The notes under the pieces: model-generated
What the model saw: the letters and a program-made list of their open reading frames with translations, nothing else
Database searches by the model: none
What the model was told of the DNA's origin: nothing
Assembly (NCBI GenBank): GCA_020072585.1
Contig: JAIQGL010000035.1
Coordinates: forward strand, 1-63,201
Length of the DNA stretch: 63,201 bases
Direction of reading: 5' to 3'
Source: Terriglobia bacterium
GTDB lineage: Bacteria > Acidobacteriota > Terriglobia > Terriglobales > Acidobacteriaceae
Program-made: the position numbers and the translations under genes
Shown here: in pieces, positions 10,075 to 19,600 of the stretch
Numbering within the stretch: position 1 is the stretch's first letter
How the letters are laid out: every line of letters starts with the position of its first letter

Positions 10075-10960
10075 CAATAAGCATTCTGGCGAAACCCCGG
10101 ACCTTCCCCGTCTTGAAACTATAGGTGTGATTGGGGCGGGAGTCATGGGTGTGGGCTTGGCCCATGCGCTGGCGCAGTCCGGGTTGCGCACCCTGTTGAT
10201 CGATATCTCTGATTCCATTCTGGAGTCCGCCCTCGGGCAGATCAGAAACAACATTCGCTTCCAGCGTTTATTTCACAAGAATCCCGGCAGTGGCCCTGAA
10301 GAAATCCTGGGGCGCATCAAGGTTTCTGCCGACTATGACATTCTGCGGAATGCTGACTTCGTAATAGAAAACGTGACGGAAAAACTGGCGGTCAAGACGG
10401 ATGTGTACCGCCGGCTGGATCAGATTTGTCCTCCGCAATGCATCTTTGCCGCAAATACCTCTGCTATTCCCATAACCCGGATCGGCGCTATGACCCGCCG
10501 CCCCGCGCGCGTGCTGGGGATGCATTTCATGAACCCGGTGCCGCTGAAGACTGCGGTTGAGGTGATTCGCGGCTATCACACCAGCGACGACACCATTGCC
10601 ACGGCAGCCAGGCTGCTCAATCTTATGGGCAAGAAGCCCATCGTCGTGGGTGATTCACCCGGATTTGTTTCCAACCGGGTACTGATGCTGACCATCAACG
10701 AAGCGATTTTTCTGGTGCAGGAAAGGGTCGCACCGCCCGAGGTGGTGGACGATATCTTCAAGAATTGCTTCGAGCACAAGATGGGCCCGCTGGAAACCGC
10801 CGACCTCATCGGACTGGACACCATTCTGTTTTCTATTGAGGTACTGTATGACGAGTTTAAGGACAGCAAATTTCGCCCCTGTTCACTGCTCCGGCAGATG
10901 GTGGATGCCGGTCTGCACGGTCGCAAGAGCGGCCGTGGGTTTTACAGCTATGAAGATTGA
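10049..10960 (+). CDS. 3-hydroxyacyl-CoA dehydrogenase-like enzyme (FkbK/ZmaG type), glyceryl-ACP oxidation
   Basis: 303-residue NAD-dependent dehydrogenase of the 3-hydroxybutyryl-CoA dehydrogenase family. The N-terminal Rossmann motif GAGVMG, the active-site region ANTSAIPIT, GMHFMNPVP and the C-terminal domain start PGFVSNRV are all visible. In FK520 and zwittermicin pathways the homologue oxidises the C3 hydroxyl of glyceryl-ACP. The start at 10049 is preferred over an in-frame codon at 10016: it follows GGAATGGAGAC, reduces the overlap with the PKS end to 26 bp and gives the usual family length. It lies in the same transcriptional run as the ACP, acyl-CoA dehydrogenase and FkbH-like genes, which favours extender-unit synthesis over fatty-acid oxidation. 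Confidence 0.88.
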   Translation: MSAHPPLIDNKHSGETPDLPRLETIGVIGAGVMGVGLAHALAQSGLRTLLIDISDSILESALGQIRNNIRFQRLFHKNPGSGPEEILGRIKVSADYDILRNADFVIENVTEKLAVKTDVYRRLDQICPPQCIFAANTSAIPITRIGAMTRRPARVLGMHFMNPVPLKTAVEVIRGYHTSDDTIATAARLLNLMGKKPIVVGDSPGFVSNRVLMLTINEAIFLVQERVAPPEVVDDIFKNCFEHKMGPLETADLIGLDTILFSIEVLYDEFKDSKFRPCSLLRQMVDAGLHGRKSGRGFYSYED

Positions 10961-10984
10961 CCAATCCCGCAAAGAAGGAAGTTC

Positions 10985-11245
10985 ATGGAGCAAGCGAAAG
11001 AAAAATTGAGGGCTTTCCTGGCGCGACATATAGCTGGCCGCACGATTGCCGATGAAGACCAGATTTTTGCGTCTGGCTTTGTCAACTCCATGTTCGCCAT
11101 GCAACTTGTATTGTTCCTGGAAAAGAACTTCAAGATTGCCATTGGCAATGAGGACCTGGAACTGAAGAATTTTCAGAGTATTAACGCCATGGCAGAGCTG
11201 ATTGAGAGAAAGACCTCACCCTCACAGAACGGTTCGAATTCATGA
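10985..11245 (+). CDS. Free-standing acyl carrier protein (FkbJ type)
   Basis: 86-residue discrete carrier protein. The phosphopantetheine attachment serine is in SGFVNSMFAM, followed by a typical helix II/III pattern (LVLFLEKNFKIAI). It begins 24 bp after the dehydrogenase, behind AAGAAGGAAG, and ends 10 bp before the acyl-CoA dehydrogenase. By family precedent (FkbJ, ZmaD, OzmC-like) it carries the glyceryl unit while it is oxidised to hydroxymalonyl. Function is inferred from position and length. Confidence 0.88.
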   Translation: MEQAKEKLRAFLARHIAGRTIADEDQIFASGFVNSMFAMQLVLFLEKNFKIAIGNEDLELKNFQSINAMAELIERKTSPSQNGSNS

Positions 11246-11255
11246 TTGGTCCTTT

Positions 11256-12407
11256 ATGGAACTGACTTTTGAACAGCAACGGCTACGGGCCGCGTTCCGC
11301 GAATTTGCAGATGCCCATATCGTGCCCCATGCGAATACATGGGACCGGGAAGAACGCATGCCGGCCGAGATGGTGCGGCAGTTGGCCAGTAAGGGTTATC
11401 TCGGTGCGGTGCTACCGGCTGATTGTGGCGGTGCCGGCTTCAATATGGTTGGATTTGGGCTGCTGAATGAGGAGTTAGGGCGAGGTTGTTCATCCATCCG
11501 TAGTTTGTTGACTGTGCATAGCATGGCTGCTTTGACAATATGGCGCTGGGGAGCGGAGGCGCAAAAAGCCCAGTGGCTCGAAAAACTGGGGCAAGGGCAG
11601 GCAATAGCCGCATTTGCCCTCACCGAACCCGAAGCCGGAAGTGACGCGCGAGAAATCAGAACCGAGGCCGTTGTCAGCGGGGATGATTTCCTTCTTAGTG
11701 GACACAAGAAATGGATCACGTTTGCGCAGATTGCAGATTTGTTTCTGGTATTTGCCAGAAGCCAGCGGGGACCGTGTGCCTTCCTGCTGGAGCGAAACAC
11801 GCCCGGCCTGGTGATTTCGCCAGTGCATGGCATGTTGGGCACGCGCGCTTCCATGATGGCTGAACTTCACCTCGAGCAATGCCGTGTTCCCAAACGGAAC
11901 CTGGTTGGTGCTCCCGGGTTCGGCCTTTCTCATATCGCCTCCTCAGCGCTGGATTGTGGTCGCTACAGTGTGGCCTGGGGCTGTGTAGGCATTGCCCAGG
12001 CATGTCTGGAAACGTGCCTGCGATACACAGGACAGCGAAAACAGTTCGGCACTCTCTTGCGGGACCACCAGTTGGTCCAACGCATGATCGCGCACATGGT
12101 GGTTGGGGTGAAAGCAGCCCGCTTGCTGTGCTACAACGCCGGACAACTCAAGGATGCAGGTGATCCAACCTCAATGATTGAGATATCGATTGCCAAATAC
12201 TTCGCCTGCAAGACCGCCGCGGAGATTGCCCGAGATGCAGTTCAGATACACGGAGCAAACGGATGCAGCAGTGAATATCCGGTAGAACGCTTTTATCGAG
12301 ACGCCAAGATTATGGAAATCATTGAAGGAAGCAATGAGATCCAGGAGATCACGATTGCGCAGAGCGCCTGCCAGGAAGTTGCGGACAGCGCGGCCATAGC
12401 CAGGTGA
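11256..12407 (+). CDS. Acyl-CoA dehydrogenase-like flavoenzyme (FkbI/ZmaE type)
   Basis: 383-residue FAD-dependent acyl-CoA dehydrogenase family protein. Visible family segments include FALTEPEAGSD, the HKKWIT strand and, near the C-terminus, AVQIHGANGCSSEYPVERFYRDAK. The ATG at 11256 was chosen because it lies 10 bp after the ACP stop and gives the normal N-terminus (MELTFEQQ); an upstream in-frame codon at 11202 would overlap the ACP. In methoxymalonyl- and hydroxymalonyl-ACP pathways the homologue performs the last oxidation, aldehyde to carboxylate, on the ACP-bound unit. The stop overlaps the next gene's GTG by 4 bp. Confidence 0.9.
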   Translation: MELTFEQQRLRAAFREFADAHIVPHANTWDREERMPAEMVRQLASKGYLGAVLPADCGGAGFNMVGFGLLNEELGRGCSSIRSLLTVHSMAALTIWRWGAEAQKAQWLEKLGQGQAIAAFALTEPEAGSDAREIRTEAVVSGDDFLLSGHKKWITFAQIADLFLVFARSQRGPCAFLLERNTPGLVISPVHGMLGTRASMMAELHLEQCRVPKRNLVGAPGFGLSHIASSALDCGRYSVAWGCVGIAQACLETCLRYTGQRKQFGTLLRDHQLVQRMIAHMVVGVKAARLLCYNAGQLKDAGDPTSMIEISIAKYFACKTAAEIARDAVQIHGANGCSSEYPVERFYRDAKIMEIIEGSNEIQEITIAQSACQEVADSAAIAR

Positions 12408-13498
12408 GACATTTTGTGACTGAACTCGGAATAAAAACCAAATCTTCGGGCGATGCAGTGGCCCCCGCTAAGCGGCGTAAAGTTAAGTGCGTCGTGTGGG
12501 ACCTGGATAACACCCTGTGGAGCGGGACTCTGCTTGAAGGCGACGAGGTGCGTCTGCGCGACGGCGTCCGGGAAATCATCCACGCGCTCGATGCTCGCGG
12601 CATTCTGCATTCCATCGCCAGCCGCAATCATGCAGAATCGGCGCTCACCCGGCTCCGTGAACTGGATTTGGAAGAGTATTTCCTGTATCCGCAGATTAAC
12701 TGGGGATCCAAAGCGGCTTCCATACGGACGATCGCGGAAAGCCTCAACATCGCCCTGGATAGCATTTGCTTTATTGACGATCAGGCTTTTGAACGTGCGG
12801 AAGTCCAGGCTGCACTGCCGCAGGTCTTTTGCATGGACCATATCCAATTGCCCAATCTGCTGCAGATGCCGGAACTCAACCCTGAGACAATCACGGCAGA
12901 GTCCCGCATGAGGCGCCAGTTGTATCTGGGCGAAATGCGACGCAAGCAGACAGAGGAGGCATTCACCGGACCGCAGGAAGAATTTCTCGCCTCCCTCGGC
13001 ATGGTGTTTACTATCTCCCCTGCGCGCGCGGAAGACCTGGCCCGGGCGGAAGAGCTTACCAACCGTACCAATCAACTCAATACCACGGGACGCACCTTTT
13101 CCCGGGAAGAGTTGGAGGAGTTGCGCTGCTCAGATCGCCATCTCCTGCTGATGTCTGAGTTGACTGACAAGTTCGGAAATTACGGAAAAATTGGCCTTGC
13201 CCTGGTGGAATGCGGTCCTGAGGTATGGACGATCAAATTGCTGCTCATGTCCTGCCGGGTGATGAACCGGGGTGTGGGCACGATCATGTTGAACCACATC
13301 CTCAGGAAGGCACGGGAATCCGGAGTCCGGCTGCTCTCTGAATTTGTATCGAACGACCGGAACCGCATGATGTACGTCACTTACAAATTCGCGGGATTTA
13401 CTGAAATCGAGAACAGAGGAGGGACCCAGATTCTGGAGCATGATCTGGCATCGATTCCTCCAGTGGCAGATTACATTGCAGTAAAAGTTGAAAACTAA
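12404..13498 (+). CDS. FkbH-like glyceryl transferase/phosphatase
   Basis: 364-residue bifunctional HAD-superfamily protein. The HAD nucleophile motif is WDLDNTLW (Asp33, Asp35), a later acidic motif is FIDDQAFE (about 123-130), and the C-terminal half is the FkbH transferase domain with MSCRVMNRGVG; Cys284 matches the cysteine that carries glycerate in OzmB. The known reaction takes 1,3-bisphosphoglycerate, removes phosphate and loads D-glycerate onto a dedicated ACP. It starts at a GTG that overlaps the acyl-CoA dehydrogenase stop (GTGA). This gene is the strongest marker that the cassette makes a 2-oxygenated malonyl-ACP. No FkbG-type O-methyltransferase is in the window. Confidence 0.92.
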   Translation: MRHFVTELGIKTKSSGDAVAPAKRRKVKCVVWDLDNTLWSGTLLEGDEVRLRDGVREIIHALDARGILHSIASRNHAESALTRLRELDLEEYFLYPQINWGSKAASIRTIAESLNIALDSICFIDDQAFERAEVQAALPQVFCMDHIQLPNLLQMPELNPETITAESRMRRQLYLGEMRRKQTEEAFTGPQEEFLASLGMVFTISPARAEDLARAEELTNRTNQLNTTGRTFSREELEELRCSDRHLLLMSELTDKFGNYGKIGLALVECGPEVWTIKLLLMSCRVMNRGVGTIMLNHILRKARESGVRLLSEFVSNDRNRMMYVTYKFAGFTEIENRGGTQILEHDLASIPPVADYIAVKVEN

Positions 13499-13637
13499 AC
13501 AGCGATGTCATGGAAGTGGCAGCCGCAAAGATTTGAGTGTCACGCGAAGAGCAGGGAATCCGAAGCCGTTTTTGTCGCGCGTTGGCGGCAATCTCCGGTA
13601 AGAGTCAACTCGTGAGAATGGGAGATTTTCTAAAGAC

Positions 13638-16600
13638 ATGAGCAACGAAGTTCACGGCAAAGAGCCAGGCAGCCATCAGGAGCGGATTTCCCGGCTTACT
13701 CCGGCCCAGCGCGAAATGCTTGAGAAGCGGCTGCGGGGTGAAGGACCGCGAAGCGAGCCCAAATCCGTCATCAAGCGCCGTCCTACTCTGGACTATCCCA
13801 TCACTTACGAGCAGGAACACTTGTGGCTGCTGCACCAGATGGACCCGACTACCCATTACTTCAACCATAGCCATGGCCACCGGCTGAAAGGCGACTTAAA
13901 TGTTGCTGCGCTGGAGCGGACGATCAATGAAATGGTGCGCCGCCACGAGAATTTCCGCACATCGATGCCGGAAATTGATGGCAAGCCGAGGGCGGTCGTT
14001 GCTCCGCAGCTTCAGATTCCGCTGGAACTGGTAGAAGTTCCGGAATTCCCCGTGGAGGACCGGTACGACCGTCTACAGGCCCTGGTTACGGCCCACACTT
14101 GCCGGCCTTTTGACATAGTGAATGGCCCTTTGATTCGAGCGACGCTTTTCCGCGTCACGGAACAGGACCACACAATATTGATTACGCTGCATCACCTCAT
14201 CACGGATTTTGTCTCTTATGATTTGGTTGATAATGAGTTCTTCGCTCTCTACGATGCTTTTTCCCGCGGATTGCCATCCCCCCTTCCCGAACTGACGTTT
14301 CAATACGGTGACTTTGCCTGGTGGCTGGACCAATGGATGAAGTCTGACGAAGCCGCCCGGCAGGCTGATTATTGGACCCGTAAACTCGCGGACCTGCCGC
14401 GCCTGGACCTGGTAACAGACATGCCTCGCCCGCATATCCGGACTTTTAGCGCCGTGCGTCTTACCTGGAACTTGCCGGAGATGTTATGGCTGGAGTTCAA
14501 GCAGTTGGCGGCTGCCGAGAATGTCACACGGTTTACGGGTTTTCTCGTGGTTTTTGCCATGCTCCTGCGGGAGTATAGCGGGAAAGATGATATTCCCATT
14601 GCCACCCCGGTGAGCAGCCGCAAGCACCGGGAAATGCAGCCTGTGATCGGCTATTTTCTCAACACCATCGTTTATCGTCTGGACTTATCGGGCAATCCTA
14701 CCTTTCGTGAGCTGTTGCAGCGCACGCGCCTGACCACGATAGAAGCGATGGCAAACTCTGATTTGCCCTTCGAGTTCCTCTTGAACAAACTCCAGGCAGA
14801 GCGTGATCCCAGCCGCGCGCCCCTGGTCGATGCTTCGTATGCTTTCGGCAACGACCACAAACCGGCGCAGCCTCCGACTGGTTTGGCAATGGAAGAATTC
14901 AATGCTTTTTACCAGTCAGGCTGGCTGGACGTGAATCTCGGAGTGAACGACAACACCGATCACGCTGTTGTCGTTTATGACTACCTTGTCGATCTCTTCC
15001 TGCATTCCACAGGAGAGCGGATGATGCAGCACTTCCAACGTTTGTTCGAGCAAGTAACAGCGGATCCGGGACGCCGGCTGAGTGACTTCCTGTTGCTCAG
15101 TGATCGTGAGCAGCAACAGATTCTTACGGATTGGAATGACACTGCCGCACCCTATCCCTCCACGCAGACAATTCCACGCTGCTTTGCCGTGCAGGTTGCA
15201 AAGGCCGGAAGCACGATTGCTGTTCGAGCGCCGGAGACGGAGCTGACCTACGGTGAGCTGAATAAACGAGCCAATCGTCTTGCGCACAGGCTCATAAAGA
15301 CCGGTGTGAAACCTGAAACCGCGGTGGCCATTCTGATGGAACGCTCCGTGGACATGGTAGTTGCCACGCTTGCGGTGTTGAAAGCCGGCGGCGCATATCT
15401 GCCGCTGCACTCCGCGTATCCGCTTGAGCGCATGCGTCTGATCATGGAAGAGGCAGGCGCGTCTGTGCTTCTCCTTGACCGTACCACTGCAAGACGCGGG
15501 CTTAGTCACCGCGAAGTCATCGTGGTTGATAACCACCCTTCTTTGGAGGCGCAAGATGATAACGAAAGCGATCCCGATATCACGGTCGATCCTGACCAAC
15601 TTGCATATGTGATCTACACCTCGGGATCTACTGGTACGCCGAAAGGCGTTGCCGTCACACATCGCAATGTTCTTAGCCTGGCATTTGACCGTAGCTGGCG
15701 AGAGGGAAGCCTGGAAAGAGTGTTGTTTCATTCTTCCCACGCCTTTGACGCTTCAACATTTGAGATATGGGTCCCATTGCTGCGGGGTAAACAGGTCATC
15801 ATCGCCCCGCCCGGCGAGTTGGATAGTGCTGCTTACCGGCGTTTGTTCCAGGAAGAAAAGGTCACTTCTACCTTCCTTACCGCCACGCTTTTCAATGCAC
15901 TGGCTCAGGAGTCCCCTGGATGCTTTTCCGGTGTCCCTGAAATATGGGCGGGTGGCGATGTTGTTCCCGCCGTCGCCGTCCAGCGGCTGCACGAACATTG
16001 CCCTGAGACCCGGGTGTGTAATGTCTATGGTCCAACGGAAACGACCACGTTTGCCACCTATTACGCAGTCCCCAACCGAGAGAAGTTGACCGGCAATGTG
16101 CCCATCGGCAGGGCCATGGATAACCACCAGGTCTATGTTCTGGACTCTTTTTTCAAGCCGGTCCCAGTGGGTATTCCCGGTCAGCTATTTATTTCCGGCG
16201 ATGGAGTAGCACGCGGATATCTGCGACGTCCTGATCTTACAGCAGAGCGTTTTATTCCGAATCCCTTCGGCAACTTCGGCGGACGCATGTATTGCACCGG
16301 AGATCGAGTGCGTTGGAGAGAAGACGGGCAAATAGAGTTCCTGGGCCGAACTGACCAGCAGGTCAAGCTTCGGGGGTATCGCATCGAGTTGACGGAAATT
16401 GAGGTGGCTCTGTTGGGCTGCTCCGGCGTAGGTCAGGCAGCCGTGATTATGCATTCGGCCAGCAGGGGGGAGAAGCGACTGGTTGCCTATGTAGTGCCTG
16501 CTCCCGGCCAAAGCCTGAATTCACTTGAGTTGCGCGAGTCCCTGGCCCACATGTTGCCTAGCTACATGGTGCCCGCCTTCATCACGATCCTATCTTCTCT

Positions 16601-19600
16601 GCCTTTGAACTCAAACGGCAAGCTTGACCGTAAGCGATTGCCGGCGCCTGAAGTAACCAGAAGCGGTTCAGGGCGCAGACCTCGCACCCACGCGGAAGAA
16701 GTTCTCTGTTCCCTCATGATGCGGGTGCTGAGTGTTTCCCACATCACACCGGACGATAACTTCTTCGCGCTTGGCGGCGACAGCATTCTGGCGTTTCAAC
16801 TGGTCAGTCGTGCGCGGAAGTCGGGATTGATCCTTAGCTTGCGCGATGTCTTTGAACAACCGACGATTGAGGCCCTTGCAGGTATTTCTCGCGCGCAAGA
16901 TATGGTGGCTGCTGTACCCGACGTCGGAATAGGCGCAATGCCGCCCACTCCGATCATATGTTGGTTCCTGGAGTCGGGCGGGACTCTGAATCGCTTCAGC
17001 CAGTCTATTGTGCTGCAAGTCCCAGCCAATCTGGAGCGCCAGCATCTCGTGAACGCTTTGCAGACGATACTCGATCATCATGATGCGCTGCGCCTGCGTT
17101 TCACCGGCGGAGAGAGGCGCAGGGAGGAGTGGAAACTGGAGGTCCAGGCGCAAGGCACGGTGCGTGCCGAATCGTGCCTGCATGCAATAGACATTGCAAG
17201 GCTTGACGATGATGCATGCAGTCAGACGATAGCGGAAGAAGCACAAGCTGCCGCGAGACGTCTCTCTGCTGAGAGCGGACTCATGCTGCAGGCCGTGTGG
17301 TTTGATGCGGGTCGCAGTTCGTCCGGACGTTTGCTGCTGAGCATCCATCATTTGGCAGTGGATGGAGTGTCTTGGCGAATCCTGGTGCCAGACTTTGTGG
17401 CTGCCTATGCGGCAATTGCCGCTGGACATCCGCCATCTCTTGAACCATGTCCCGTCTCTTTCCGTGGCTGGGCTGAACGATTAAGCCGTGAGGCGCTGAA
17501 TCCAGAGCGAGTGAAGGAACTCTCCTTCTGGACTGACATGTTGAAGGACGCACAGGAACTTGTTCCCAGCCAGCAACTCGTTCACAGCCGCGATACTGTG
17601 GGCAGCGCTCACCAGATCGCTCTTACGTTGCCGCCAAATGTTACTGCTCCTTTGCTGAACCGGGTCGCGGGGGCATTTCATGCGCGCATCAATGACGTGC
17701 TGCTCACCGGGCTCGTTCTTAGCATTCTGAAATGGCAGAAAGATTCTGGCGATGGCACGTCCGTCCTGATTGATATGGAAGGCCATGGGCGGGAAAGCAT
17801 TTTTGACGGCATTGACCTTTCCCGCACGGTCGGGTTTTTCACCACCATCTTTCCTGTGCATCTTGATCCCGGCAGCCTGGACCTTGAGGAAGCCTGGATG
17901 GGAGGCGAAGCGCTGGGAAGGGCGCTCAAGTCAATCAAGGAGCAGCTTCGCTCGATTCCTGACAATGGGATTGGTTACGGATTGCTGCGTTATTTGAATC
18001 CTGAAACTGCGCCGGTCTTGTCCCGCCTGCCCAAATCCCAAATAGATTTTAACTATCTGGGACGTTTCCCGGTGGCGGAAGCCGCCGACTGGACGCCCTC
18101 CGAATCTTTCAGCGGAGGCCTGGACCCTGAGATGGCCTTCCATCATCCATTGCAAGTTGATTCCATGGTATTGGAGCGCGCTGCCGGTCCGGAGCTGACG
18201 GCCATCTGGACATGGATGCCGGGAATATTTTCGGAAAAGGATGTTCGTTTGCTCGCAGATGGATGGTTCCACATGCTGGAGGCGCTTGTCCAGCATAGCG
18301 AACAGCCCGAAGCAGGAGGTCTCTCTCCATCTGACGTGCCCCTGGTCGCTCTCTCACAATCTGAAATTGACCGGCTTGAAAGCGAACATGGAGAGATCGA
18401 AGACATATTGCCGCTCACACCCCTGCAGGAGGGAATGCTTTTCTTTGCTTTCTATGATGCCGCTGGACCGGATATTTACAACGTCCAGATCATGCTTAAG
18501 CTGGAGGGGCTGCTCGACGAAAAAGCGCTTCACGATGCAGCCAAAGCTTTGCTGGGCCGCCACAAGAATTTGTGCGTAGCTTTCGAATACAAAGATTTGG
18601 ACCGGCCGGTGCAAATCATACCAAAAGATTTTTCTCTGCCGTGGAACACCCTGGACCTCTCGGCACTTGAGCCGCAGCAGCGCGACCGGAGTTGGGCTGA
18701 GCTGGTGCAACGCGATCGCCTGGCCCGTTTTAGTCCGAATGTCTCGCCACTGTTTCGGTTTCTTCTGGTCCGTTTTGCGCCGGAAGAATCCCGCCTGCTG
18801 ATTACCACCCATCACATTCTGGTAGACGGATGGTCCGTGCCATTGATGATTCCCGAGTTGCAGACACTCTATGAGCATCATGGCAGCGCTGCTGCTTTGC
18901 CCCGAGTCACGGCATACCGAGACTATCTGGCGTGGCTTGCCAGCAGGGACCGCAGCGCAGCTGAAGCTGCCTGGAGGGAAGCGCTGGCTGGACTTGAAGA
19001 AGGCACGCGGATGAGCCCGCTGGCCTCCCTGGGCGAACCCAAAATACCTGAGCGAATTATTGTTGATCTTGACGAAGAACTCACGCGGCAACTCACTGAG
19101 CAGGCACGCGCTCGCAATTTGACCGTCAATACTATCGTCCAGGGCGCCTGGGCTGTTCTGCTGTCACGCCACACTGGCCGGCAGGATGTGGTGTTCGGCA
19201 GCACCGTTAACGGACGCTCTCCAGAGATCGCGGGCGTTGAAAGCATGATTGGACTTCTGATCAATACCGTGCCCACACGCGTAACCCTGCGCTCCGCCGA
19301 TTCATTCAGCGATCTTGTCAGCCGGCTGAATCAGGAGCAATCCCGCCTCCTTGCTCATCAATACCTTGGATTGGTGGAAATTCAGCGCCTGACCAGGCTG
19401 CACGAATTGTTTGACACTCTGGTGGTCTTTGAGAACTTCCCCAGAGGAACGGAAGATAAAAGCCGAACAGAAGATAAAGACCGAACGGAAGTGGATGCGC
19501 AACCCTCCGGCGGTCTGCGGTTCACAGTGATGGACCTCAACGATGCCGCACATTATCCCTTGACCGTTGTAGTGGCCCCCGGCCGGCGACTAAGCGTGTA

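Noticed and set aside
12293-13075. 260-codon minus-strand frame opposite the FkbH-like gene
   Set aside because: No domain signature, and the plus frame carries the full HAD and transferase motifs.
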